Source: JBAZMA01 sp041649995
GTDB lineage: Bacteria; Omnitrophota; Gorgyraeia; Velamenicoccales; Velamenicoccaceae
Assembly (NCBI GenBank): GCA_041649995.1
Contig: JBAZMA010000010.1
Location: 1 to 64,000, forward strand
Length of the DNA: 64,000 nucleotides
Direction: 5' to 3'
Positions 17,460-25,989 of this stretch are shown here, piece after piece (the first letter of the stretch is position 1; every line of letters begins with the position of its first letter). The translations under genes and the position numbers were made by a program. The notes under the pieces are model-generated. The model saw only the letters and a program-made list of their open reading frames with translations, was not told the origin of the DNA and searched no databases.

Positions 17460-17687
17460 TCACAAATCCACGCCCTTTTCCGCAATCTGACGGTAAAAAA
17501 CCAGGGTTTCCTGCGCCTTGCGCCTGTTGATTTTTTCAATCGCCACGCCCGCGTGCACAAGCACATAGTCCCCCTTGCGCGGTTTTGACAAAAGCTGGAT
17601 ATTAACGCGGGCCTCCAGGGAAGGCGCGCTGACCGAGGCATAAGCCCCTTCTATCCGTTCAATTTTCATCGGGATGGCCAAACACAT
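17460..17687 (-). CDS. hypC: Hydrogenase assembly chaperone HypC
   Basis: 75 residues beginning M-C-L-A-I-P-M-K-I, the family signature with the essential Cys2 that binds the Fe(CN)2CO precursor and the large subunit. The G-D-Y-V-L-V-H-A-G-V-A motif is intact. It is the first gene of the hypCDE-hypA-hydBGDA block; a heptamer repeat block separates it from the hypF-like gene. Confidence 0.95.
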   Translation of the reverse strand: MCLAIPMKIERIEGAYASVSAPSLEARVNIQLLSKPRKGDYVLVHAGVAIEKINRRKAQETLVFYRQIAEKGVDL

Positions 17688-17708
17688 GTCTTTATCCTTT
17701 GTAAACAG

Positions 17709-17998
17709 GCCTCAGGCCACAGTTAACAGGCAACAGAAATAACTTATGGCTTATGGCGTATAGTAAAACAATTTAGGGACTCAATTTCCAATATCCAATG
17801 GGGCTTCCGTTCCGGCTTCGTTTTTGCTGTAAGCTCTATGCCATACGCTCTAAGCTCATTCGTCCTTCGTGCTTTCGTGTTTTCGTGTTTTCGTCTTTCG
17901 TGCGTCCGAACGTCCTCACGGTCATCGTCCCTCGTGTTTTCGTCCTTCGTCCTCGGATTTCTGACTTCTGATTTCAGACATCCGACTTCTGTCTTCTT
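17709..17998. repeat. Heptamer-phased intergenic mosaic repeat, block D
   Basis: About 40 7-bp words in one phase, starting with CAGGCAA-like words, then TTATGGC, TCCAATA, CTATGCC, TTCGTCC, CGTCCTC and TTCTGAC types. The right end forms the last codons and stop of the hypF-like gene. A promoter for the hyp/hyd operon must lie inside or very near this block, but none is clear. Confidence 0.85.
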
Positions 17999-19113
17999 GC
18001 CACAAAAGCGCAATAGGCGGCCTGACCGCGGCTGATGCCTTCGTCCGTAATATGGGCGCGGGACGGAATATGCAAACGACAGCGGCTTTTCTCAAACAAG
18101 GCCCTGACCTCACCCGTCAAAATGGTATTCAAGAAAACGCCCCCGGAAAGGTAGATGTCGAGGATGCCGGTGGCCGCGGCCAGGCGGTCACAAACCTCAA
18201 AAACACCCTGCGCAAGGCCGAGGTGGAATTTCCTCGCGACTTGACTGGAATTCTCCCCGCGGACAATATCCGAGGCCATCTTCAGCAACACCGCTCCGGT
18301 TTCCATAATGAGAACGCCCTTCTCTTTCCTTAAAGGAAACCTGTATCGCCCGGATCCCGAAAAACGCCGGGCGGCCTCCTGCAGGCTTTGCGCGGCCTCC
18401 GCCTGTCTGCGGACCTTCCATTTCAGCCCGGTCAAAGCGGCCGCAGCGTCAAAAAGCCTTCCTGCGCTCGACGTCAAAACAGTCCCCAGGCCCGTGCGGC
18501 TCATGTGGCTGATCACGGCGCGCTTCTGCGCGGGGATTTTCCTGAACAGAATGTCCGCCTCAGGGGATTTGTAATTTTTAAGGACCGCGTAAGCCACGCG
18601 CCAGGGCTCAAGCACCGCGGCATCCCCTCCGGGAAGCGGTTGATAGGCCAGATGCGCCATCCGCCTGAATCCTCCTGAGCCGCAAAGGAAAAATTCCCCG
18701 CCCCAGACTCGTCCATCCTGTCCGAAGCCCGTGCCGTCAAAGGTCACGGCCAGGAATTTTTCAGTTTGAGGGATGTCCCAGAAGCCGCCGGCGGCGTGGG
18801 CCTGGTGATGGTAGACCGGCGCCGGGCGGCTGCGGGGGAAATAAGTTCTCTGAAAATCATTCACCAATTGGCGGGAAACAAAAAACGGATGAGGGTCAAA
18901 GGCCAGCCAACGGGGTTTCCAACGCCTCCGGACGGCCAGACGAAGAACCCGATGATAAAACTCCTGGAGGTCGACGAGCGGGCCTTCCGCGGGAAAAACG
19001 GAAAAAAGACGGTCCTTCTCGATCCAGCTGACGCGGGGACGCGAGTCTGTTCCCAGGGCCAGGACTCCTGTCCCCGCGCTTTTTTTAAAGCGTTCCTCTG
19101 TGATCGACAGCAT
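17974..19113 (-). CDS. hypF: HypF C-terminal carbamoyltransferase domain as a stand-alone protein
   Basis: 379 residues from a natural-looking ATG at 19111-19113. It matches only the Kae1/TobZ-like C-terminal half of HypF: the metal-binding V-Y-H-H-Q-A-H-A-A, the ATP-binding D-G-T-G-F-G-Q-D-G-R-V-W-G-G-E and L-S-G-G-V-F-L-N. The acylphosphatase, zinc-finger and YrdC-like N-terminal domains of normal HypF (total ~750 residues) are missing, and no such gene is present elsewhere in the window. The protein could transfer carbamoyl to HypE but should not make carbamoyl-adenylate by itself. It begins 26 bp after the radical SAM gene of the polyketide cluster, and its stop lies in heptamer repeat DNA. 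Confidence 0.85.
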   Translation of the reverse strand: MLSITEERFKKSAGTGVLALGTDSRPRVSWIEKDRLFSVFPAEGPLVDLQEFYHRVLRLAVRRRWKPRWLAFDPHPFFVSRQLVNDFQRTYFPRSRPAPVYHHQAHAAGGFWDIPQTEKFLAVTFDGTGFGQDGRVWGGEFFLCGSGGFRRMAHLAYQPLPGGDAAVLEPWRVAYAVLKNYKSPEADILFRKIPAQKRAVISHMSRTGLGTVLTSSAGRLFDAAAALTGLKWKVRRQAEAAQSLQEAARRFSGSGRYRFPLRKEKGVLIMETGAVLLKMASDIVRGENSSQVARKFHLGLAQGVFEVCDRLAAATGILDIYLSGGVFLNTILTGEVRALFEKSRCRLHIPSRAHITDEGISRGQAAYCAFVARRQKSDV

Positions 19114-19139
19114 GGACCCGCCCGCCTTTTGGAAAACTC

Positions 19140-20630
19140 CTACTCCTGGCCGACGTATGACTTTGTGCCGTGGGATTCTTTCTGAAAATGGCTGACATTG
19201 TTCATGAAATCACGGACACAGGAGCCCACAAGAGGGTCATAATTCCTGTTATGCATAGCCCTCTGGATGCGCCCGGGCTTTGAATAAAACTCGCGAAAAG
19301 CCCAGGACCCCAGGTCTGCCACCTGTTGAATGGACAAATAGTTCGTCGGCAGGATCGGCTGGTGAAAATCCCACTGCCGGATCTTTTTGTTCAAGTCCTC
19401 AATGCGCACCAGGCCTTTCTTGGTCGCCTCATCCCAGATCGGCGATCCCGGGATCGGGGTCAAAAACTGAAGCGCGATGATATCAGGGTCAACTTCGTCC
19501 ACCGCGGCGAAACGGCTCTTGATCTTCTCCTCGTCATCCTCTTCAAAACCGACCATCCACGTCAGGACCGTGGCGATGCCCGCTTCGCGCAGCTTGGCCA
19601 CGGTCTCCTTGACCTGCTCGACGGTAATGCCCTTCTTGATCCGGAGCAGCTCCTCGTCATCGGCCACTTCCAGACCCACCAGGCACATAAAACATCCGGA
19701 CCGCCGCAGGTCCTTGAACAGGTCGATATCGCGGATAAAATAGGGCGCGCGGCCCAGGGGCATCCATTTCATCTGAAGGTTCCTGCGCAGGGACTCTTCG
19801 ATCGTTTCCTCCACGCGGGCGCGCGACACATTATAGGTATCGTCCATCATGACGATCGTGCGCGTGCCGTATTTGTTGTAAAGCAGCTCCATCTCATCGA
19901 CGACTTTTTTCCCGGACCGATACCTGTAATTCTTGAGGTCCTGGTTGCCGCGGGGGTCATACTGTCCCCACTCATAACAAAACGTGCAGGCTGCCGGGCA
20001 GCCGCGGGAATTCCAGGTCTCGGAATAATTTTTCCAATATGTATGGCCGACATAAACATCCATTGGGAACAGGTCATAAGCCGGCATGGGGAGGCTGTTT
20101 AAGTCCTGGATCAGGGGCCTGTAGGCGTTCAGGGTGATCTCACCTGTTGGTTTCCGCCAGCAAAGACCCTTGACGGACGCCAGGTCCGCCTTGGCCTTGG
20201 AAAGCTCTTTCATCAACTCGCTTAAAGTGATTTCGCATTCCCCGGCGAGGCAGAAATCCAGGTGCGGATTCTCCTTCATCGTGAATTCCGAAGCCGAGGC
20301 GTAAAAAATCCCGCCGACAACCGTCTTGATGTGCGCGAAGCGTTCCTTGATCTTGCGGGCCGCCTCGTTATAAATAAAAACAACCGCCAGGCCGCCGGTC
20401 GTGTGCAGGATGTCGCCCAGATAGACGACATCAGGCTTCACCTCAGCGACCTTCTCCAGCATTTGGGCATCCGTCAAGGAAAAGGCGCGGCAATCAAGAA
20501 CGCTGATCTCCAGCCCCGGGTTCTGTTCCCTGAGATAACCGGCCAGCTGGGCGTGCCCTATGTTGAGCGCCTTATGCGTCCCCCACGTGGCCCAGGCCCC
20601 TAACGGCGGCTGTACGAATAAGATTTTCAT
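19140..20630 (-). CDS. Cobalamin-binding radical SAM enzyme, BchE-like (cluster copy 1)
   Basis: 496 residues. An N-terminal B12-binding Rossmann domain (about 1-150, with L-G-D-I-L-H-T-T-G-G) is followed by a radical SAM domain with C-P-A-A-C-T-F-C near residue 215 and a C-terminal extension. A close paralogue lies at 31182-32651. Relatives include BchE, which makes a ring without O2, and B12-dependent methyltransferases. The role here is inferred: methylation or oxygen-free cyclisation/hydroxylation of the polyketide. It is the last gene of the cluster, 15 bp downstream of the amidohydrolase. Confidence 0.88.
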   Translation of the reverse strand: MKILFVQPPLGAWATWGTHKALNIGHAQLAGYLREQNPGLEISVLDCRAFSLTDAQMLEKVAEVKPDVVYLGDILHTTGGLAVVFIYNEAARKIKERFAHIKTVVGGIFYASASEFTMKENPHLDFCLAGECEITLSELMKELSKAKADLASVKGLCWRKPTGEITLNAYRPLIQDLNSLPMPAYDLFPMDVYVGHTYWKNYSETWNSRGCPAACTFCYEWGQYDPRGNQDLKNYRYRSGKKVVDEMELLYNKYGTRTIVMMDDTYNVSRARVEETIEESLRRNLQMKWMPLGRAPYFIRDIDLFKDLRRSGCFMCLVGLEVADDEELLRIKKGITVEQVKETVAKLREAGIATVLTWMVGFEEDDEEKIKSRFAAVDEVDPDIIALQFLTPIPGSPIWDEATKKGLVRIEDLNKKIRQWDFHQPILPTNYLSIQQVADLGSWAFREFYSKPGRIQRAMHNRNYDPLVGSCVRDFMNNVSHFQKESHGTKSYVGQE

Positions 20631-20645
20631 GCGGACTCCTCTTTG

Positions 20646-21557
20646 TTAAAGGTGGAAAATTCGAACCAGGTTCTCTCCCAAAATATCCCTGCGGTCCTCC
20701 TGCGTGATCGGCAACCGCTCCAGGACCTCCATGGACTCTTTGATATTTTTCTTGGCCGGATAATCACTGCCCCAGACCATATGCTTCGGCCCGACCAGCT
20801 CCAGAGACGACAGATAATTTGCCAGGGTCTTGTCCCCTCCCGTGTCAACGTAGATATTCTTCAAGTGTTCCGAAGGCAGACCTTTGAGGTCTTTGACAAA
20901 GTCAATCTCCCTGAGCATCCTATAGGTCGCGTCATACCGGTGGATCAGAAACGGCGTCACACCCCCGAAATACGCGAAAATAAAGGGGAGTTTCTTGAAC
21001 CGTTCAAACACGCCTGCCATCAGGAGTTTTCCCACGCACATGGTTGTCTCAAAAACGTATTCGATGACCGGGGTCAGAAGCGGGTCATCGACCTGGGAAA
21101 ACCCGATGGGCTTGACGATCTGGGAATGGACAAAAACCGGTATCCCCTGTTTTTCCGCGCGGGCGTAGAGCTCAAAATAAGACGCATCGTCCAGGAAAAT
21201 TCCCTGATGACTGGTCGCCAGCGATAAGGCGCGAAACCCCAGCCCCTCCACCGCCCTCTGATATTCCTCAAGCATCAGCCGGCTGTCATCCACAGGCAGG
21301 ACGGCCGCGCCGATAAACTTATCAGGATATTTTTTAAGGATCGCGCCCACCCGCTCATTGTAGATCTCGGCGGCGCTTTTGAGGCTCCCCAGTCTCATGT
21401 GGGCGTCTGTCGTCGGATAACTCAAAACAGCCCGGTCGACGCCGGCCTCCTCCATGGCGCGGATCTGGCTTTCGATATTCCCCCAGGCCTTGGAGAAAAA
21501 ATGAGCGCAGTTTATGATCTCTTCGGGAAGCCAATGGCTGTGAGCGTCGATAATCAT
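20646..21557 (-). CDS. Amidohydrolase_2 family protein, ACMSD/resorcylate decarboxylase-like
   Basis: 303 residues. It starts D-A-H-S-H-W (the metal-binding HxH) and continues with F-V-H-S-Q (third His region, about residue 140) and W-G-S-D-Y-P near residue 265, the usual aspartate. This subgroup of the amidohydrolase fold usually decarboxylates aromatic acids (ACMSD, gamma-resorcylate, 5-carboxyvanillate) rather than hydrolysing amides. In a polyketide cluster it could remove the terminal carboxyl from an aromatic product; this is inference. It is preceded by the 9-bp array. Confidence 0.85.
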   Translation of the reverse strand: MIIDAHSHWLPEEIINCAHFFSKAWGNIESQIRAMEEAGVDRAVLSYPTTDAHMRLGSLKSAAEIYNERVGAILKKYPDKFIGAAVLPVDDSRLMLEEYQRAVEGLGFRALSLATSHQGIFLDDASYFELYARAEKQGIPVFVHSQIVKPIGFSQVDDPLLTPVIEYVFETTMCVGKLLMAGVFERFKKLPFIFAYFGGVTPFLIHRYDATYRMLREIDFVKDLKGLPSEHLKNIYVDTGGDKTLANYLSSLELVGPKHMVWGSDYPAKKNIKESMEVLERLPITQEDRRDILGENLVRIFHL

Positions 21558-21560
21558 ATC

Positions 21561-21650
21561 AGTTCATTGAGTTTGTTGAGTTCATAGAGTACATAGAGTT
21601 TATTGAGTTTATTGAGTTCGTGGAGTTCATTGAGTTTGTTGAGTTTTGAG
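21561..21650. repeat. Array of ten degenerate 9-bp units
   Basis: Ten units of the type AGTTYATTG stand head to tail with no spacing change, with variation at positions 4-9. Directly after lies an 8-bp inverted repeat (TTTTGAGT ... ACTCAAAA, 21644-21667). This array is unlike the heptamer blocks elsewhere. It fills the gap between two genes of the polyketide cluster and leaves little room for a separate promoter. Confidence 0.85.
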
Positions 21651-21689
21651 TCAAACACAACTCAAAAAACCCGTGACTCCAGGAACGCA

Positions 21690-22316
21690 TCAATTCAGCG
21701 GTTCCAGGGTTACGGCGTCAACATGAATAACGCCCTTGGCCACGGCGATCGGTTCGAACTGAAAACTCATGACGGGAAAATCCAGGTTCCCGTTGACTTC
21801 GGCTGCTGCCGGCTGCCAGTCGCCCCTGGGCAAAAACTGGTCAAAGGGAGCGACAACCTGCTTCCAGCCTTTTGTATCATCCGTGATCATGGTGCGAAAG
21901 ATCTCGCCGCCGGCATCCTTGATATCAAAGGCAATTCTGGCGCCCGAGCCCTCCCCCAAAAGATAAACGCTGATGGCCCCATAACGGGACCAGTCGATGT
22001 CCTGCGGGGCTTTTGTCCACAGGGCCGCGCCTTTGACATCCAGCTGATACCCGCGCGCCACCCAGATGTATCCTCCGCCCACGGCATCGTAGTCGATCTT
22101 CAACGACTGCTCACCGCTTTTTTTGTTCTCCCGGTCGGCGCTCACGACCACGGACGAACCGTTGCCGCTTCCGGCGTCGATCGTCCCCTTGGGGTCGGAA
22201 ATCACATCCCCTTCAAAATCATCGAGCAGGAATGCCTTGGGATTTTCCTGAGCGCTCGCCCAGGCCATACAAAGGAAAAAAAAGACCAACGACATCGCGT
22301 ACGTTCTCTTCTTCAT
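21690..22316 (-). CDS. Secreted CIA30/carbohydrate-binding-like beta-sandwich protein
   Basis: 208 residues from the ATG at 22314-22316, chosen because it begins a Sec signal peptide (M-K-K-R, hydrophobic core, A-S-A-Q cleavage near residue 24). The mature part resembles the CIA30/CBM11-type jelly-roll fold: D-D-F-E-G-D at the start, K-S-G-E-Q-S-L-K-I-D-Y, and a W-x-x-Y-G-A-I-S-V-Y-L strand. The function is unknown; such domains bind sugars or small molecules outside the cytoplasm. It stands between the SDR gene and the 9-bp array. Whether it belongs to the cluster functionally is unclear. Confidence 0.7.
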   Translation of the reverse strand: MKKRTYAMSLVFFFLCMAWASAQENPKAFLLDDFEGDVISDPKGTIDAGSGNGSSVVVSADRENKKSGEQSLKIDYDAVGGGYIWVARGYQLDVKGAALWTKAPQDIDWSRYGAISVYLLGEGSGARIAFDIKDAGGEIFRTMITDDTKGWKQVVAPFDQFLPRGDWQPAAAEVNGNLDFPVMSFQFEPIAVAKGVIHVDAVTLEPLN

Positions 22317-22367
22317 GACTCCTCCGGCACTCTCTGGGTGCGTTTCTCCCCGCGCCCCCTTTTCCAA

Positions 22368-23141
22368 CTACTTCGCAGGATGGTTTTGTTTTAACGGTAT
22401 GATCGGTTTCGTCCAGGGCGTCTGCTGATTGATGACGGATATTTCCAAGGGACAGACGTTCGCCGGCACGGTCAGGGCGAATTTCACGGCGTTCTCGATC
22501 GCCTCGGTTGTCATCAGCCTCGAACGGTCTTCGGAAACATCCTTAAGCTTGCCGGTAAGTTCCGTATCCGTGACTCCGGGCAAAAGAGACGTCACCTTGA
22601 TCCCCAAATCCCGCATCTCCCAAAACAGCCCTTTGCCGAATTTCCTCAAGGCCCATTTCAGGGACGTGTAGACGATAAAATTTCTCGGAGGCGGATCAAC
22701 CATGGTTGAACCTGAAACCATATTGATGACCGCTCCCCCCTTGTTCTGGACAAAATGATTGATGATCAGGCGCGTCAACATGACATAACCGAAAAAATTG
22801 GTATACATGAGTTTCTCGATGTCTTCCGGCGGCTGCTGGTGAAAAGGATGCTGGCTGGAAACGCCGGCATTGTTGATCAGCGCGTCGATCTTTTTATACT
22901 CCCCGATGGACAAATCCACGAGATTTTGCAGGTCCGCCTGCCGGCTGACATCGCAAACGACCGGCAAAACTTTAACGCCATAGGTCTTGGCGATTTCCTT
23001 GGCTGTCTGTTCCAGGACTTCCTTGCCGCGGGCCGCGATCACCAGATTCATGCCCTCTTTGGCCAGGCTTTCGGCGATGGCGCGCCCTATCCCGCGGCTG
23101 GCGCCCGTGATAATAGCGGTTCTTCCTTTCAATTGTTCCAT
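22368..23141 (-). CDS. Short-chain dehydrogenase/reductase (candidate ketoreductase)
   Basis: 257 residues. The nucleotide-binding motif T-G-A-S-R-G-I-G lies near residue 13, N-N-A-G near 92, the catalytic Ser in V-S-G-S and Y-T-S-L-K near 160. The Arg after T-G-x-S suggests NADPH. By position it could be the ketoreductase that reduces one carbonyl of the nascent polyketide, as ActIII does, but SDR specificity cannot be read from sequence. It is 28 bp downstream of the MFS gene. Confidence 0.88.
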   Translation of the reverse strand: MEQLKGRTAIITGASRGIGRAIAESLAKEGMNLVIAARGKEVLEQTAKEIAKTYGVKVLPVVCDVSRQADLQNLVDLSIGEYKKIDALINNAGVSSQHPFHQQPPEDIEKLMYTNFFGYVMLTRLIINHFVQNKGGAVINMVSGSTMVDPPPRNFIVYTSLKWALRKFGKGLFWEMRDLGIKVTSLLPGVTDTELTGKLKDVSEDRSRLMTTEAIENAVKFALTVPANVCPLEISVINQQTPWTKPIIPLKQNHPAK

Positions 23142-23169
23142 GAAATACTCCCTTCCTATGAATGGAGGG

Positions 23170-24405
23170 TCAGGGCGAGACGCGGCCCGGACCCTGGTTC
23201 GATATTGGCGCCGGCTTCAAAATCTTTTCCGTATAAAGGAACATCGCGAATAACGCGGCTCCGCAGATGATAAAACCCAGGGTAAAACTCCTCTGCATCA
23301 GCCATCCGCCCGCCATGACGCCCAGGCCGCCGGAAAAAAATCTCACCGAACTGTTCAGGCTTGAGATCTCTTTCATGTAACGCTTGTCTAAGTCCGTCAA
23401 AAACGTCGAAAGCCCCGCGTGATTCAAGGTCCATCCGAATCCCCAGACCAGAAGGACGACGAACAGCGCGGAGACGGCCTTGAAGAACAAGAGCATGGCC
23501 AGGGCCAGGACCATCAAAAACAGGCCCAGTTTCAAGGTCGGCAGACGGCCTTGTTTGTCCGAAAGGAAACCGCCGATCGCCTCCCCGAAAATCCCGGCCA
23601 GGCCGGCCATGACCAGGATCATGGAAACAAAAAACTGCTTCAGGCCCAGCTCCTGGGCGAAATAAACTCCCAGCCATTGCCTCACGCCGTGGTAAAACAG
23701 GCTGACCAGAAAAATGAACGCGAAGGCCCGGAAAATCGCCGGTTCCCGGAGCGCCCCGAAATAACGGCTGGCTGTCTGGGCGCGATCATCCGTCAGGGTC
23801 GCGGGAAAATGCTTCGAAGTAAAATAGGCGGCGGCGACCCCAAGCGCCGCGGGAATAAAGAACATGACCCGCCATGGCACAATGCCGCTCAAAAACAAAC
23901 CGCTTAAATCCGCCACGAATGTCGCGCTGAAAAAGAAACCCACGGCCTTGCCGCGTCCAAGCGCCGGCGCGTGGTCGGCGATATAGATCAAAGACAAAGG
24001 CGTGATGGCGGAGGCGAAAAAACCGACCAGAAATCTGTAGAGAAAGAGCTGCTGAAAATTGCCGGCTGCGCCGGAAAGAAGGCTGAAAACGGAAAAACCG
24101 GCCAGACTGACCACGGCGATCAAACGATTCTCGAACCTTCGCGTCAGCGGCCCGTAGATCAGCGCCATCAGGCCATAGGGCAGCATATAGGCCCAGTTGA
24201 CGCGGCCGGCCACAAAATCTGAAACGTGAAGATCAGAGGCGATTGCCGGAATAATGGCCGACACCGAAGCCACATTGAAGGCGATAGTAAACCCCTGCAG
24301 ACACAAAAGCAAAAAGTCATTTCGCTTGATATCACACCCCGTTTCCCCCGTCAATGCGGGAGGAGGCTTTCTTTTCCAAAAATCAAAGAGCGGATTCCGC
24401 TTCAA
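23170..24405 (-). CDS. Major facilitator superfamily transporter (candidate product exporter)
   Basis: 411 residues with about twelve hydrophobic segments and the MFS loop motif (Y-G-P-L-T-R-R-F near residue 85, and G-F-L-S-D-K-Q-G-R in the second half). The start is uncertain: the reading frame opens at a TTG (24403-24405) that overlaps the end of the cyclase gene by 23 bp, and there is no ATG before the first membrane helix. In this setting it most likely exports the polyketide or gives self-resistance. Confidence 0.85.
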   Translation of the reverse strand: MKRNPLFDFWKRKPPPALTGETGCDIKRNDFLLLCLQGFTIAFNVASVSAIIPAIASDLHVSDFVAGRVNWAYMLPYGLMALIYGPLTRRFENRLIAVVSLAGFSVFSLLSGAAGNFQQLFLYRFLVGFFASAITPLSLIYIADHAPALGRGKAVGFFFSATFVADLSGLFLSGIVPWRVMFFIPAALGVAAAYFTSKHFPATLTDDRAQTASRYFGALREPAIFRAFAFIFLVSLFYHGVRQWLGVYFAQELGLKQFFVSMILVMAGLAGIFGEAIGGFLSDKQGRLPTLKLGLFLMVLALAMLLFFKAVSALFVVLLVWGFGWTLNHAGLSTFLTDLDKRYMKEISSLNSSVRFFSGGLGVMAGGWLMQRSFTLGFIICGAALFAMFLYTEKILKPAPISNQGPGRVSP

Positions 24406-24823
24406 TCACCTTTTTGAATATCTCCAGATTCTCTTTGGAATGCTTGTTGATGAACCCCTCGACCTGCTCATCATTAAATTTGGCCTTGGCGTCCATTTTG
24501 AAATGCTGGATCCAGGTCAAAAGCACGCCTTCCGGGCTCACGGTGTAAAGCCAGACGATCTTCATGTATTCAAAGGGGAATTTCGGATCCAGGCGCTCGG
24601 CGTAGGCAAAGTGATTCTCCTTGAACAAAAGGCGGAAAGACTTCCACGACCGGCCCTCGTCGTCCGTCAGCTGGAAAACGATCCTGTTGCCCGCTTTTTC
24701 AACGACCCTGGCTTCTTTATACTCTCCGCCGAAAAGCTCCGTCCACCGGGGAATATCATTGGAAATATCGAAAATCTTTTCATAAGGCGCCTGGATAAGA
24801 ATCTGGTTGCACGTATGTCCCAT
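24383..24823 (-). CDS. SRPBCC-family polyketide aromatase/cyclase-like protein (copy 1)
   Basis: 146 residues. The N-terminal I-x-I-x-A-P-Y-E-K-I-F-D-I-S-N-D-I-P-R-W pattern is the START/Bet v 1-like signature of polyketide cyclase/dehydrase proteins such as TcmN and WhiE-VI. A GGAGG site lies eight bases before the ATG. Expected role: folding and dehydrating the poly-beta-ketone on the ACP to set the first aromatic ring. A second SRPBCC protein is encoded at 30444-30884. Confidence 0.82.
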   Translation of the reverse strand: MGHTCNQILIQAPYEKIFDISNDIPRWTELFGGEYKEARVVEKAGNRIVFQLTDDEGRSWKSFRLLFKENHFAYAERLDPKFPFEYMKIVWLYTVSPEGVLLTWIQHFKMDAKAKFNDEQVEGFINKHSKENLEIFKKVIEAESAL

Positions 24824-24903
24824 ATCTAACCTCCGTTTAGAAATCCCCGTTTTCCAATCACAAAATCCGAAAAGTAATAACCGAAAAAACGCCGGGTGTG
24901 GGC

Positions 24904-25710
24904 CTAATCTTCGACGATGGCCACGGCCCTTGTCCAGCCCGCGCCGGCATCCTTGACCTTAACGGGAAAACAGGCCACCAAAAAACCGTGAGGCCTGGGG
25001 ATAGACCCCAGGTTGCCCATGCGCTCCATGTGGACGTATTCGCGGCGCCGCCCCAGAAAATGGCACGGCCAAATCTTTTCCTTATCTTTTGTATCCAGAA
25101 ATTCTTTGAACATCTCAAAACAGGGCCTGTCGAGGCCGATGGTATCAATGCCCAGCATCCTGACGCCCTGGTCCAGGATGTATTCCAGGGCGTCCGGCAT
25201 CATGCCGACATATTTATGGACGTAATCCTGGGTACCCAGAAGCCTGTCCCCGCCGGTATAAATCAGGACAATGTCGTTTTTTTTCAGGCGGTAGGATATG
25301 CGGCCAAGGGCCCCTTCAACCTCCTGCCTTGTGATATTCTTGGGATATTTCAGATGCGTGAAATCCAGCCTCACCCCCGGCCCATAGCACCAGTCCAGAG
25401 GGATATCCTCGATCTTTTTGGCCGGCTTTCCCTGACAGCGGCTTCCGTAGTGAAAGGGGGCGTCCACATGCGTGCCCATATGAACAGAGGCGTGGACGAT
25501 TTCCAGAGACAGCATTTCCTGATCGGGGATCTCCTGCGGCTTCGCCGCCCTCTCTCCTTTTTCAAAACGCTCTTTTCCTCCCGGCTGCCTGGTCATGACG
25601 ATCTCATTGAAATGTTCGACCCCGGCGGCGTGACTGATGCGGTCGATGGAGGCCGCGTGCGTCTCCTTCAGGGTATCGTCAACGGAAAGGCTCAGATCGA
25701 TCAAACGCAT
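24904..25710 (-). CDS. PF04199 cyclase family protein
   Basis: 268 residues. The metal-binding motif H-M-G-T-H-V-D-A-P (residues 77-85) and the preceding L-S-L-E-I-V-H-A-S are the hallmark of the cyclase/kynurenine-formamidase family, which includes enzymes annotated as polyketide cyclases in several aromatic polyketide clusters. A D-x-x-G-L-D segment follows in the C-terminal half (I-G-L-D-R-P). The stop of the ACP gene is 3 bp away. It may close a later ring or hydrolyse a thioester/amide. Confidence 0.82.
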   Translation of the reverse strand: MRLIDLSLSVDDTLKETHAASIDRISHAAGVEHFNEIVMTRQPGGKERFEKGERAAKPQEIPDQEMLSLEIVHASVHMGTHVDAPFHYGSRCQGKPAKKIEDIPLDWCYGPGVRLDFTHLKYPKNITRQEVEGALGRISYRLKKNDIVLIYTGGDRLLGTQDYVHKYVGMMPDALEYILDQGVRMLGIDTIGLDRPCFEMFKEFLDTKDKEKIWPCHFLGRRREYVHMERMGNLGSIPRPHGFLVACFPVKVKDAGAGWTRAVAIVED

Positions 25711-25712
25711 GT

Positions 25713-25946
25713 TTATTTTTTCCTCAGGTCGATGACGCCGGCAATCTCATCCAGCGTCTGATACTTCGTGACTTCTTTTTCCCCCAGATGGACTCCGAAT
25801 TCCTTTTCGAGAGCGATGCAAACCTCGACCATTTCCGTCGAATCCACACCCAGGCTCTGTTCCAGGGACTGGCCGTCCTTGAGCTCCTCCAGCCTGACCT
25901 TCAGGAGCTTGACAATAACATCTTTGATCTTGCTCTTTGTGTCCAT
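25713..25946 (-). CDS. Acyl carrier protein of the polyketide synthase
   Basis: 77 residues, the standard ACP length. The phosphopantetheine site is L-G-V-D-S-T-E-M-V-E (Ser36); the flanking D-S-x-E-M pattern is typical of polyketide ACPs (fatty-acid ACPs usually show D-S-L-D). A strong GGAGG lies before the ATG. It overlaps neither neighbour but lies 3 bp upstream of the cyclase and about 310 bp downstream of KS-beta, with a heptamer repeat block between. Together with the two ketosynthase genes it completes a minimal PKS. Confidence 0.92.
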   Translation of the reverse strand: MDTKSKIKDVIVKLLKVRLEELKDGQSLEQSLGVDSTEMVEVCIALEKEFGVHLGEKEVTKYQTLDEIAGVIDLRKK

Positions 25947-25989
25947 TAACCTGACCTCCTTTTTTAAAAAATGGAAAACTCCTAAAACT

